Shown: piece after piece, positions 45,334-59,657 of the stretch
How positions within the stretch are numbered: the first letter of the stretch is position 1
How the letters are laid out: each line of letters begins with the position of its first letter
Origin: Amaurobius ferox
Lineage: Eukaryota; Arthropoda; Arachnida; Araneae; Amaurobiidae
DNA: 64,000 bases
Direction: 5' to 3'
Assembly: GCA_951213105.1 (NCBI GenBank)
Contig: OX578138.1
Coordinates: 89,940,914-90,004,913, forward strand
The notes under the pieces: model-generated
Told to the model about the DNA's origin: nothing
Seen by the model: the letters and a program-made list of their open reading frames with translations, nothing else
Database searches by the model: none
Translations under genes and position numbers: made by a program

Positions 45334-46784
45334 CTTGGGCGTATGCAGAATTTTTTCTAAGAGGTGCTAAAATTGATTGTATTCAAAATGTAGACATTAC
45401 TATTAACCTTGTAATGTATATTGTTACAAAGCAAATTTGAATAGATGATCTGAGCATCCCATTTTATATATGAGTGTTTTCAGCACTTTTAAAAATTAGT
45501 TTGCATCAAATTTTCAAAATTAGTGTATATCACCTTTAAGAAATATTTCCTCTTTTATAGCATTTTTCTGACCTTCTTTCATTATAAATACAAATATCTA
45601 AAATTCATTCAATATTTTATGTAAATAAAATTCCATTTCAAACGCGAATTTTACGCGAAATATGTTTGTCATATGTGCTTTCGTGAGTGAAAAAAGTTCA
45701 TATATGAATCGACAAAAGAAAAAAAAAACTTCACACAGGGAATGTGTCCCGGCCGTCCAAATAGCTGCTCTTAGTCCTCTGGACGAGTCGGACGGTCTGG
45801 GTCTTCAACACAGGGAATGTCACTGAAATTCAGACACTATTCAAATCACTATGAACCACTTACAATAATCAAAATGGCGTTTATAGCGTACTCAAGATCA
45901 AATGTGCATCAGATAATGTACGCGTTAATAATTTAGATATCTATGATTTCAACCGTAAAATGCTTAATGATTTATTAAATAGCCGCACTCATTCAAAAAC
46001 ACGGCTTAAAAAGCGAGATCAATCATTATTGGATATTTAATCTAGTATTAATAGGCACCAAGAATTAAATACTTGCACGCAATGAATTTTCTTCACCCTT
46101 TATTAAAATAATTCTTTTAAGCATACAATAATTCAAATTTGAATAAAATATTCAACTCACCTTTTTTAAAAGGAAACCAGAAATGAATAAATAAATGAAA
46201 GATTTGAATTTCGATTGTAAAATGCACTAGACTCTTTCTTAATTTGCAAGAGTCAAAATGAAAATGGGATCTATCTATCAGCAAACACAATGGAGTGTTC
46301 CACTTTCTACTTATATGTATATATACTATTTTGGTAGGATGGCAATTTCATTAACATATATTAAGCAGGTGCAAATATTTGACCCAGTCAAAATTTTGTT
46401 TTCTATTCTATAACATATTTGCTTCTTCTATGCATAAGATGCAAGTATAAAATGTAAATTGTTTACTTTAGTATGCTTCCCAGCGCATCGCGGATGGACG
46501 TTAGAAACTAAACAGAATTTTCCTTTGTTTTGTTTTTATCATGTGTTTAAGCATGGTCTATTGCTCCTATTAAATTGTTAATGGGATATATAGTAATGAA
46601 AAATTAAGAAAATTTATTCAGAATTCTCTGATTTTGCCAAGATTGTATTCAAACTATGATTTTTTGGGGAACATTTTATTGCGCTGTTAACAAATTATTC
46701 CACAGAGAACGACTTCCAAGCAATATAACCATTTTCCAAGGAGTGATTTAGCACCTCCTTGATGTCCCCTAAATACGCCCATGG
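45334..46784. mobile_element. putative 1.45-kb element with imperfect inverted ends
   Basis: The left end CTTGGGCGTATGCAG ... AAGAGGTGCTAAA (45334-45372) is the imperfect inverse of the right end TTTAGCACCTCCTTGATGTC ... ATACGCCCATGG (46747-46784). About 38 bp are inverted, with mismatches concentrated in the middle. The interior is AT-rich with no transposase, so this would be non-autonomous. A mini-SINE is nested at 45746-45807. Target duplication not resolved. Confidence 0.5.
45746..45807 (+). mobile_element. hairpin-only mini-SINE (62 bp)
   Basis: On the plus strand it runs GTC + CCGGCCGTCCAAATAGCTGC ... GGGTCTTCA. The target duplication ACACAGGGAATGT lies at 45733-45745 and 45808-45820. 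Stems: GGCCGTCC with GGACGGTC, GCTC with GAGT, GTCC with GGAC around TCT. The only copy on the plus strand; the 5' end is again at CCGGCCGTCC. Confidence 0.9.
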
Positions 46785-47694
46785 TGATATCACCCCTATG
46801 GACGGCGGCCCTGGTTTCCATGATACCTTGTAGCATTATTTTATTTTTAAATTCAAATTAGTTGTTTAGTTGTTGTATGTTGAAGCTCCATTTTGAGCAA
46901 TTTTTAAACAAATTGGTTTATTAGTTAATTCTAAAATAATATCACAGAATTTCCATTTTGGTACCATCGGAAAGATCGAAAAATATTGTGTCTAACGAAC
47001 TTTGAACTGAATCCGCCTAATAATCCCAGTATATTAAAAAATTGAAAATACATCAAAATATGTACATTTTATGCAATTTCATTTTTATTTACTGGCAGCG
47101 GAGTATTAGAAATCCTTACGATTCTAATGTTTTGAATAAATTTGAGTAATATGTTCGCATTCCAATGTTTTTAATTATTCTATTTCTTAACTTTTTATGA
47201 ATATTTAATTAGATCTATAAATGTTTTATTGAATCTATAGGTGGTGAAATATAAATTTTGAACGCCAGTAAGAAGAATGGGCTTCGTCTTCATGACATCA
47301 CAACTGTGGACGTGTCTGTTGTTATGGGTAGCAGTGGCGTAATTATAAAGTCATTGCTAAATTTCATTGTGCAATTTGTTTGTATTGTTTACGTAGTGAG
47401 CGCTTTTTTAGGATCCAGGTGAAGACGGGTTATTAATTTTTTTGCAAGCATGCATTTAAATGTTTGTATTAATACTTGCATAGAATACAAGCATGTGCAT
47501 ATTTTATCATTTAGTATGCGTTATTCGTTAAAATATTGTAGAAGTTGTTAGAATTATTTTTCAAGTTGGCAACAGGTTTATCCTTGCAATGTAGGATATA
47601 ATTGATTCATCTGTGTTAATACATCAAATTTTAATACACTTGACACCTTTTCCATTATTTAAACTATCCCATTACCATATTGCCTATACACTCA
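46785..47694. other. non-coding DNA without recognised features
   Basis: No gene recognised. The sequence around 47270-47440 is a little less AT-rich but has no long frame. Confidence 0.45.
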
Positions 47695-48487
47695 ATTGCC
47701 AAAAGTCATGGGATACCTCCCTGATATCGTATTGAGCCACATTTAGCTCGGCGAACGGTAGCAACTCGAAGCCGCATGGACTCAATTAGTTGGTGGAAGT
47801 CTCCAGGAGAAATGTTCATGATAGCAACCCATAATTGCGTGGTTGTAATAGGTGCTGGAATTTGGGGATGGATGGCTCTTTCGATCATATCCCAGATATG
47901 TTCCAAGGGGTTCATGTCTGGCGATCTAGGCGGACAAATCATGTGCTGGAATTATCCAGAATACTCCTCAAACGAATTAAAGTAATATGGGTCCAGTGAC
48001 TCGAAACATTACCATCCAGGAACATTCCATCCTTATTGGGTACGTCAAGTCCATAAACGGCTGCAAGTGGTCATCAAAAAGCTGAATATACTGTCAATTA
48101 CCGATTCAATTTGACCAAAGGACCCAATCCATGGTATGTAAACATTCCCCACAGCATTATGGATCGACCACCAGCGTGCATAGTGCCTTGTTGACAAGTT
48201 GGATCGAGAGCCTCATGGGGTTTGAGTCACATCCGAACGCGACCCTCAGTTCGAACTAACTGGAAACGTGACTTATCGGACCAGGCTACCTTCTTCCAGT
48301 CATCTAGGATCCATTGCATGTGTTCGCGAGGCCAGCTGATGCGCTGAAGCCGATGATGTGCTGTGAGTAAAGACACCCGAGTCGATTTTCTGCTGTCATA
48401 TCCCATCAACGCCAAATTTCGCTGCACTGACATCACAGATAAGCTTTTAGTGCTGCCTCATTGAATGTGGTAGTCAGTTGACGCAGT

Positions 48488-48840
48488 TGTTGTTGTTGAG
48501 ACCCAGACCGTCCGACCTACCAGAAAGGTGTAAGGTAACTGTTTGGACGACCGGGAAGTGTCACCCAATTTGGACCGGAAACCAGTGAGGGAGGCATCCA
48601 CAGGGATCGTACCCTCCCACCAACCTCTAGGAGGGACTTACGGACCCACATGTTTAACGTGATCGTACTCCGCATGAACACGGCGGCAGTTGTGGCAGCG
48701 TGCAAATCCAGCGAGCAAACCACCGGCAAAAGTGCCACCGCCCGAAAAGTGCCAACAGCACGCTGTTTCCCAGGTGGTCACCCATCCAAGTACTAACAGC
48801 GCCCGATGCTGCCTGACTGCGGTGATCTAACGAGAATCGG
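48488..48840 (-). mobile_element. 5S-SINE inserted in the Tc1 transposase
   Basis: Same element as 4428-4810, but its 5S head starts about 33 nt into the 5S sequence. The GC-rich body, the hairpin GGTCGTCC with GGACGGTC and the (CAA)n tail are present. The target duplication TCAGTTGACGCAGT (48474-48487) versus TCAGTTGTCGCAGT (48841-48854) has one mismatch. Insertion after the transposon had settled is clear. Confidence 0.92.
48750..48840 (-). pseudogene. 5S rRNA-like segment of the SINE (5'-truncated)
   Basis: On the minus strand CCGATTCTCGTTAGATCACC, CAGTCAGGCAGCATCGGGCG and GTTAGTACTTGGATGGGTGA match 5S rRNA from about position 33 to its 3' end. Internal promoter boxes A and C are still visible. 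Part of a SINE, not a 5S gene. Confidence 0.85.
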
Positions 48841-49250
48841 TCAGTTGTCGCAGTGTCGTTCGTCTGTTAGCACGGGTGCTTCTGCTCAGACGTCGCTAGT
48901 ATCTATCATTCAGCAGACGTGGCCGTCCCCTGCGCTGTCCCTTGTGGGCGATAATGTCTTCCATGTGGTACTCTCGATACACCCTTGACACTGTCGAGCG
49001 AAATATCTTCAAAGTCTCAATAACTTCCGAAATGCTATGCCCCATGCGGCGAGTTCCAACTATCATTCCACATTTAGGCTGGATTAAGTTCCGTCGGATA
49101 GCAATTACCACGTTATTTAGCGTTTCAAAAACATTCAATTGTCCAGACAACACTGACGATTCTTTATACGCTTTTAACTCGATGCGAGCGCCTCTTGTAA
49201 ATTATTTGCATACTTTATGCTATCCCATCAATTTTGGCACTTGTGTGTAT

Positions 49251-49705
49251 TAGCATCAATACTATTTCGATATAGAAAATAATTCGTTGAAAACACGAAA
49301 TTTCGAATAATTTAAGATGGTTTTAATCATGAGAAATACTATAAATTCTAACAGATTCTGGTATTTTACTAAGCTAGAGAGCTAGCTTAGTAGACTTACA
49401 CTATCTACATAGACATGTATACCTATACACACACAAACGGACAATTTTATAAAAGTATTCGAAAGGTGTTCAGACGATTTTAAAACATGCTTGTCCACCA
49501 AAATTTAGAATTTGACGATTTTAAAGAAAATAATTCTTGCAGCAATACATTCAACACGGTTACAGGAAAAGTGTAATTCAAACTATAGATATGTTTTTAT
49601 ATATTTCATTATTATTACTATTGAAGAAACTATGTAACTTCATATAGCTTACTGTGTCTATTCAGAATACTTTATTAAATAACATGAAATATTCATTTAA
49701 TTTTA
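49251..49705. other. non-coding DNA without recognised features
   Basis: No gene or repeat recognised. Confidence 0.45.
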
Positions 49706-50630
49706 TTTTCCCTACATATATAGTATAATTTATAGAGAATGTATTGTGACGGGTTCGAAAATTCGAATGCAAGATTTCGAAGGAAGAACACACAAGCATC
49801 CCTGAACTCACATCGAAAGTTTTTAATGTCATATCTGTGTGTATGGGTGTTTGTATGTATGCCAGTTTGTGTCCGTGAGTTTGTATAAGAGATATCACAC
49901 GAACGAATAAAGCGAGTAAAAAAATTGGTACGAATTATAAAATAAGTTAATACTGGGATTTAATTAATTTTAAGCGCGATCGCATGCTCAAAAGACGTCC
50001 CTCCAAATTTTGAATGATTTTTTTGAAAAATCAAAAATCAGGATCTTTATGCTAATTAAATTGCCATTTCTTACTTAATTTATCGTTGGAGAACGAATGA
50101 CACCAACTTTATAATCCTAGCAGCAACTGATCTCGAGATACAGCGTTTTTTCAGATTAATCTATCGAAAAAGTTATATAAAATTAAATTAAATTGTAAGT
50201 AATCTTAAATAGGTTGACCTTACTGATATATTTAGTGAAATATTACCACCTTGACGACGTTTAAAAAATGTTACCAAAGGGATAAAAATGTCACCAAATT
50301 GGCAAAAAATACGCTTTAACAACAAATATGGAGCCAAAATTGATGCAAATTCAATATTTTCTAATGAATAAAACCATTTTAATATATGACCATAATGCAT
50401 AGCGGATGCTATTCTAACTGTCAATTTAGATTCGCGAGAAATATAAGTTCATTCGATGCTTTGAAATAGTTGTATACATTGCAATCCAGAAAAACGCCAC
50501 ATTTTAATGTACAGTTCAACATTAAAACATTGTGCTATGGATCTTATACATCATTAGTTTGCTGTGAAAGAAGTGTGCTAAAGAATGGAATTATATAATG
50601 AAAGCCATGTGCTGCACATATCCTTATTTT
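49706..50630 (+). mobile_element. H2 repeat copy
   Basis: The palindrome-bearing end ACATATATAGTATAATTTAT is followed by GTATTGTGACGGGTTCGAAA, a GT-rich tract (49835-49860), ATATCACACGAACGAATAAA, and a shortened TTGGCGA-type region. The end is ATAATGAAAGCCATGTGCTG at about 50597-50616. Same block order as other H2 copies. Non-coding. Confidence 0.72.
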
Positions 50631-51795
50631 GTGATTCCTAGCCTAAAAATTTCCTTCATAACAATTATTTCCGTGCTAAATGTGTATTGTTTACGGAAGA
50701 ATTAATCACAAACTGATTGGAGATGAAATATGACATGTATTACAGTTATTTCTTTCTAAAAAGAGTTATTTCACAGGTTGGTACGATATTTTTCTAAAAT
50801 GAATTCAGATCAAAGGTTTTTAATTTGTAAAAATATATGAATCTTTACATTGTGTCCGCAAATTAGTTTTAATAAAACTTCAAAAGTTTGTTACAAAATC
50901 GTAGGGGGATCATGAAAGTCACGTTTGTTCTTAACCCTACAATTCTTAATCGGATTGTAAAGTATCAATGAAATATATTGCTAAATAATTTTTGTCATCT
51001 ATGTTAATATTAATGAAAGATCTTCATATTGTTATATCCATAGTGCATAACAGCTATAAAGGTAATGCACCGTATAAGACACTATTAGTATTACAGTATT
51101 AATGGATATTCAATTAGGAGAATAATAGTCTTAAATATTTGTCATGATTCTTATACTTTGGAAAAATATTGTTTTTTTCAAGTTGAACAAAGTTATAGTA
51201 AGTATTGAATTCATATTCTCAGTATATATTTACTTTGATTCAATTTTGCGGGTTAGTATAAAAATGTTCATTTCTATGAATCTGATTTATAGAAAAATTT
51301 AACCAGCACCAGGATAAAGTAGGGATTACATGATTTCTACATTTTTTAAACATTTTGTATGATAGCTTTCGAGTCAGAGTGGAGCATGCATAACATACTG
51401 AGACACATCCATGCATAAGCGCACGAAAATGACACCAATAATTGTTTAATCAAAGAATCGCACTTTTTCTGCTCATATAAGCTACCTTGAATGGCTTTGG
51501 ACATTTTAACTGTCTTCAACTCATAATAGCTCATAACTTCAATGCCCGAAACTCTTGATATCAGTCGTAATCCAAAAAGTAAACACAACGTCAGTGGGTT
51601 CTACGATAGTCCAATATGTTTTCAAAGTGCAATAAGAGTGCTTATTCAAAATTTGAATTTAAGTTTCCAAGGCTATTTTATTATTTTACTTATACATTAT
51701 ACTACATACCGTACAGAAAGTACTCGTAATAATGATTTGTTCTACAGAACATTGTCCAACTACATGCAAATCAATGAGGAACATCTAGCCATAGA
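50631..51795. other. non-coding DNA without recognised features
   Basis: No gene recognised; small frames at 51346-51588 and 51542-51850 lack family motifs. Confidence 0.4.
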
Positions 51796-52090
51796 GATGA
51801 TGTATTTCACTTGCAGGCACAGAACTGAAATCATTCTTTCACGTCCCTGATTCTAATCTTCACTTGGGGAAGGATGAAAAAGATGAGATATCATCAAGCA
51901 TAACCATCCATCAACAAATGTAAATGATAAAACTACTTGGTATTGCCATTTATATGAATAATCTTTTAATCTACACAAATCGTTTGGTAATTGTTCCCAT
52001 TACTCAACGAATTCAAAGCACCTTATGTTTTGCTTGTAAGTTAAACTGCAATTATAGCCGGTATCACCGTCGCACATGTTTTTAGGTCTT
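51796..52090. repeat. repeat unit homologous to 44935-45240
   Basis: Matches the segment at 44935-45240 over about 300 bp in the same orientation. It differs at many positions, and stops interrupt the frame that is open in the other copy. Confidence 0.6.
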
Positions 52091-52149
52091 GGCGTTTGAA
52101 TTTTTACGTACTAGTACTATCTTTGCTAGTACTATTGTATGGAGCACGG

Positions 52150-53010
52150 GTTCTCAGCACTTGAAATTGCAGTGATATACTCCAGGACCGCACATTAAAC
52201 CGCACATCGGCCGCACTTTAAGTTGTTCAAAATCCATGTGGCGAGCGGTGCAGCTTGAGTCGTGGACTTCAGAGGCACTGTGAGATTTGGAAGGGAAAAT
52301 ACTTTATTACATAGAAAAACAATAAATTTTCAGATTAAAATTTATAACACCTTTGACATTCCATTCAAGACAGACGCGTGAGACAGTCGTACATAAGCAT
52401 AAATAATCCATACATAAACATAAGCAATCGCTAATCGACTAATCCAGAACACATGCTCCACTGGAGGTTCATGTGAGCAAAATTTATTATGTTAAGGGCC
52501 ATTTTTGATCGCCAGGTAATGTAAGCATGCTGGTTACCCGCAAAGATTGCTTTTTTGGAAGCTTTCTCATATGTCCGTGTGGTGGTAGTATAAAAGAGCG
52601 TTGAACCATTTTTCTGGGCGCATTCCCCAATTTGACTGCCAACCTCTCTGCGGTAGTCCGGGTTCGCCCCAAGCTATTTTCGACGCTCACTTCGGGATTC
52701 GGGAGTTCGACCACTAGGTCGGTTCCTGGAGGCCCGTGAGCTTGGGGAATTTGACCATGCTGAAGATGGATGATCCGAGGCACTTCCGGATCAAGGCATT
52801 TGTCATCGACATCGACGTTCCTGTGGGATGACCTGTGGACCATGTCGGGACGGTCTGTCTTGCTTCCTGACAGTCTATCCTGGCCATGTACCCCACCCAT
52901 GGGTACTTCTGGTGCGCCGAATTTTACTTCGCCAGAGTCGCGGTTCGAGTGGAGACCCTGCTCCACGACTAGGGGAAGTTTTGCCCCGTACACTGTATCG
53001 GTTAGTAACT
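52150..53010 (-). mobile_element. possible retroelement 3' end, unrecognised frame
   Basis: An unusually GC-rich patch for this window. A minus-strand open frame of at least 168 codons (52993 to 52487) continues upstream of 52993 without an ATG, ending at a stop near 53060. I recognise no domain; the residues are rich in P, R and G. Downstream on the minus strand an AATAAAG signal lies at about 52307-52301, followed by GC-richer DNA. A 3' end plus LTR of a retrotransposon would fit, but a plus-strand frame is also open here, so chance in GC-rich DNA is possible. Identity uncertain. Confidence 0.25.
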
Positions 53011-54766
53011 GCTTGGCTTGAGGTAAGCCTTTTGGATCTTTATCACTTACACTGGCTTTACTTAATTATTTTCGAACTTATTTGACTCAATGAAGGGTGA
53101 GTCAAAATTATAAGACTTAAAGGGCTGGCTATTAAAATTTAATGTTTTTAGAATAATTTCATTCTTTGAGTATTCGTTCCCCCTGTGTTCTTGACCATAC
53201 ATAATTGTATAAAATATATGATTTATTATTACTACTGTTTTGCCACATGTTCATTACGTTATTATTACTGCGGCTCAAAGACCGGTGGCATATTGAATAA
53301 GTTTCTTGCGCCTGAGTCCAGTGGCATTCGGCTGATACGGATTCAGAGTTTGTTTATTTAAATCCATATAACTTAACGTCTCTAATAAAGTAATTTCAGT
53401 TAACTTAAATTCTGTGTATTAATTATACCATCTGAGTTGTGCATTATTTATATATATATGTATAGCTGAAGAAGATGACGTACTTTAAAGGTAAGGGTTT
53501 AATGTTTTATTGGTTGTTTGGTTTTGTTGTGTTTCGCGTAGGTCATCTTGGAGATTTATTACTCCTGGACAGGAGGGGGAACCTGGGTAAAATGTGAACC
53601 TCGGTGGTGCTTGTGCGTCTTCTGAATCTTAAATTGAGGAAGGTCAATATCCTATTAATTTCGTAAACCATTGTCATAACATCGAAAAATCATATTATTA
53701 TCGAAATATACTTCGCAACATAAAAACCCGTGCAACATAAAATCCCGTTACCACACCCGCGAAGCTCTGGGGCCACATCTGCGCAACGCACCCCTGTTTT
53801 CAATATAAAATATGTATGGGCGGTCCTAGAATTTACTTTTGTCTAATGGCTCCGCCAATGATTATGCCGGTTTAAAAGTTAATTGAGAAATAAACCGAAC
53901 ATTTATGAAAAATCGGAGGATTGTCGTATCACACTCATAAGGGTAAGCTATTAAACATGTTGGGAATCACTCCTATAGAATAATGGTGTTTTCTCCCCAA
54001 AAAATTTAATTCGAAGTTTTGATGAATAAGCATCGCTTAAAATCTTCTCAAAATTCGAAATGTAATATTGTTACGTCATTTAAGCGCCATTTTAACTTAG
54101 GGGATCATTATATTCAAGAATCGACAGAAATCGATACGTAGTTACCACGATATTCACTAATTCTATTAAAATCATCCAAATTCTGCAGAAACAGCCAAAA
54201 CGTAAAATATTCATAAGAACGCAAGGCACTACAAATTACTTGACAATAACTAATGATTTTAGAAGAAAAAATATAGTTAAGTAATTCTGTTACTCGTTAC
54301 AAATAGACATTAAACATCAGCCCTTTCCCATATTTTGATTTTTCTCATTTTTTTATTTTCACATAAAGGTTGATATGTGTTTTGTGTGACGGTGGTACAA
54401 GGTACCTAAGGTTTCATATTTTTTGTAATTTTTTAATTTTTATTTATAATTTTTTTAAAGGGAAAGTGTGCAGATTTAATTGATTAATATAATGCTGTTT
54501 ATTTTCATCCGAATTGGACCACATAGTATTCGTATGATACTGCGATTGATTATAAATAAGTCGCAGATATCGACATATTTACATTTTTCCAACTATATAT
54601 TTACACCACTATATTTTTACACTTCTCTACAAGAATTATTTAATAATACAGATTAAAATATTAAAATGATAATTCAGAAGTAATATTTCTAATCGCGTTT
54701 TGCATTATGTTCGGCAGATACTTATATCACGTCAATACCCAACTGAACGATGATTTGATTATACGA
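53011..54766. other. non-coding DNA without recognised features
   Basis: No gene recognised. A slightly GC-richer patch occurs at 53730-53830. No repeats assigned. Confidence 0.4.
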
Positions 54767-54770
54767 ATAT

Positions 54771-55452
54771 CCCTTTCGCGACGAACGGTACGCCCAAGTG
54801 CCAGATGCGAGCATGCATTCAAGGACGAGCGGCACTCACTCGGGCCAGAGGAAATTTAACCGCAAGCCGATAGTGGCACGTATAAGTTCCACTACGCAGA
54901 ACGTTTTAATTTGTGAACTAGATGGCGTTACTTGTCCATGGAACTAACTTCAATGCATTTTGCAGAGGCATGACCTTGGCAGAAGAGGATCGAATGAATT
55001 ATTTCTCCATTTGGAGCGGTGAAAATAATTTTGTAACATAAACAAACAGAGCAATTCTCGTAGCATCAACGATTTTATAATTGAATTTCGGTTTTTATTT
55101 TTATTTCAGCGTTATGATTTCGTTGGTGAATCATAGGAATGTAAGAGAGTATTTTTTTGTTTGGGTTTTAGAGGCAGTGAAATTATTCGTTTATTTCGGA
55201 TAAAAGAATGGGAGCAACTAACGAGTATTTTGTATTCAGATTTGTATGAAAATTATACATCAAATAGAACATAAATATTTCTTTTATTCCTGTAAAAAGT
55301 AGATTTCTGTGTTGAATAGGTGATTTTTAGTGAATTTTTTTCGAGAGTTAGGCTTAGCGCAAAAAATGCGCCGTCCTTTTCGACCAGTTCGGAAGCGAAG
55401 CGCGTCGTCCTTTGGGCCGCGACAGCTCCGGAATGCCGCCGTCCCGAAAGGG
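54771..55452. mobile_element. non-autonomous DNA transposon with CCCTTTCG ends
   Basis: The left end CCCTTTCGCGACGAACGG (54771-54788) and the right end, read inward, CCCTTTCGGGACGGCGGC (55452-55435) are inverted repeats of about 18 bp with a few mismatches. Both are flanked by ATAT (54767-54770 and 55453-55456), a possible 4-bp target duplication. The ends are GC-rich with reiterated CGTCC motifs, the centre is AT-rich, and no transposase is present. CCC-ended repeats with a 4-bp AT-only target suggest a piggyBac- or Kolobok-type family, although TTAA would be expected there. Length 682 bp. Confidence 0.6.
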
Positions 55453-57705
<2,253 letters not shown>

Positions 57706-58769
57706 TCTGTATACATAGTATACCATTCAAATTGGTTCTCATTCACCTCAGTGTTTTTTGAGATTACAAAGGGTCACTGATTTTGACAAAATCTCGTTTT
57801 ATAGCTAAACGATATACATTTTTCAGAATTTCTTCTCTACATTCATGTCTTCATAGTATATGAAACTTGCCACTCAAATGTAACTCAAATCACTTCAGTG
57901 GTTTTAGAAATTACGAAGAACCGACAATTTTGCATCCACACATCCACACATCCCATAAAAGTCATTATTAGTACTTATAGATCCTACCGATGTATTTGTG
58001 GTAAAAATTAGATTTCTGATTAGTTTACGATCGCCATACTTTTCTTAGACTACATCACTTAAAATAAAGCTTTGCTTTATATACTGAAAAAAAGCATAGA
58101 AAAGGGGTCTTACTTTCCTTCAGCTAAGAGCGAGGAAAGCAAAAAAGAAACTGGGTTTTTGAAGGCCCAATTTTATCTAAAGGACATTAGATAAAGCTTT
58201 ATTAGATTAAGAGTAAATTAGTCAATGCCTTCGCTAAAGGAAAGTATTCTTTACAGCATTTACTTGTCTTTACAGCAACAACGAAAGCAAATAAAATGGA
58301 TAATCTTATCATCATTTGCACCAAAGGATATAATATTTTTAAGTGGAACACAACTAGCTTTCTAAGTCTCGAACTCTTGAGCTGGCATAATAATTAGCAC
58401 AGCTCTCCATGCATCGTTATTATTCTGTGTGTTTGTGAATAAATAAATTATCACTGATATTTATAAGTTCTATAGTCTTGGATATTTAAATCCTTTATTT
58501 TAGTTTCCAGTAAGGCTATTTTACTAGTAGGCTAGTCAACAGTATTTTAGTAGTTGGCTAGTCAACAAATCTCCAGACATTTAAACCTTCAGATAGAAGT
58601 GTTTTGATATATTCTTTAGAAAAATATTGTCCAGAGAAGAATTTAGAAGAATATATCAGTATTTTGTAACTTTGCTGAAATATATTGTACCATCCTCCGC
58701 TTATTAGACATGTTTGGAATACTGTAAAGAAAAACAGCCATCAACGAAAAGCTAAATATTTATTCCTGG
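57706..58769. other. non-coding DNA with a repeat-like fragment
   Basis: The segment 57725-57960 has the phrase pattern (CACCTCAGTG, then TTTTGAGATTAC; CCACACATCCACACATCCC) seen in microsatellite-bearing repeats. I cannot delimit it. No gene. Confidence 0.35.
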
Positions 58770-59657
58770 CCATTTACACGATAACTTCCGTAAAAATGAC
58801 TTTATGAAAATGAAATTTTAGTATGTTATTGAGACTATCTGTGGGATATACACCAACGAAAATTAATAATATCCCCCGATTAGTTTCAGATTCAACCAGT
58901 GTTGAAAAAATTAAATACATTGAACTCTGTGGGACCTAATTATTCAAACATTTTTTAAGCAAAGTTAGAATTCACAAATCGCTACGAAAATGTTAGGAAA
59001 TATTTAAATTATCACATAAAATGTACAAAAATAATGTTGAGAAAAATATGTTGGGTAGTTTTTTAAATGAAAATTAAAATAGTAATTACACCCATAATAT
59101 ATGAAGAGATTACTTGAGTCATGGCGAAATAAAATATGGCATCCACTTTCTTTCGCTGTGTAAAGATTGTGATTTTAAAAAATCATTTAAATTTATATTG
59201 ATTGTTGCATACGTCATAAAATCCCTTTACTTTTGCTGTGCATCTAAATTCTGTGCCAAAACAATATTCTTTGTTTTAAACTTATTTTGGAGTATCTAAA
59301 CAAATCAATCGACTGCAAGGTGAGTTGTATAAGAATTGCTGAATTTTAAAACACAATATTATTTAGCTCTGGAGTCTGGAATATCAGTGATGTGAATGAA
59401 ATATTCATTGATTTTGCATTGAGAGGCAGACGATTTATAGTTCTATGACGTCATTTGAATAAAATTAATTTTGTGTATCTAGAATTGTCTGTTTCGATGA
59501 AGTTTTAAGTTTTCAAGTATAATACATTACTGTAGTGCAGTGATAATTAAAAAAATATCAACGGTGGATGTATCACATTCTAGAGAGTTTTAAATTACGT
59601 TTCATTTGGAAAGTGTTTCATAATCAATGCTTTATACATAGTTGACGTTTCTTGTTA
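58770..59657. mobile_element. H1 repeat lacking the palindromic end
   Basis: Starts within the block TTTACACGATAACTTCCGTA and runs in the 36102-type orientation to the far end ATGCTTTATACATAGTTGAC / GTTTCTTGTTA. The hairpin and GTCT tract are missing. More diverged than the cluster at 36-39 kb. Confidence 0.75.

Larger units (their letters stand above)
47706..49153 (-). pseudogene. Tc1-like transposase relic split by a SINE
   Basis: Three separated pieces on the minus strand. The N-terminal helix-turn-helix region is at 49153-48896 (HSISEVIETLKIFRSTVSRV and GQRRGRPR). The middle piece, 48436-48227, ends WKKVAWSDKSRFQLV with the first catalytic D. The C-terminal piece, 47942-47706, has PPRSPDMNPLEHIWD with the last catalytic acid. 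Between them, a degenerate GMFLDGN stands where the second catalytic D motif belongs. The 5S-SINE at 48488-48840 and at least one further frame break make it non-functional. Identity as a Tc1/mariner DDE transposase is secure from the motifs. Confidence 0.9.
47697..49249 (-). mobile_element. Tc1-like transposon, defective
   Basis: Imperfect terminal inverted repeats of about 30 bp: the left starts TACACTCAATTGCCAAAAGT, and the right, read inward, starts TACACACAAGTGCCAAAATT. Both continue into ATGGGATA. A TA lies before the left end, while the right flank has TT, a decayed TA target. Without the nested 5S-SINE (48488-48840) the element is about 1.19 kb, a normal Tc1 size. It holds a broken transposase on the minus strand. 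Confidence 0.85.

Noticed and set aside
34772..45807. Mini-SINE hairpin as a hammerhead ribozyme (GTCC...GGACGA resembles stem II).
   Set aside because: The conserved CTGANGA and GAAA core parts of a hammerhead are absent in all four copies, so there is no basis for a catalytic fold.
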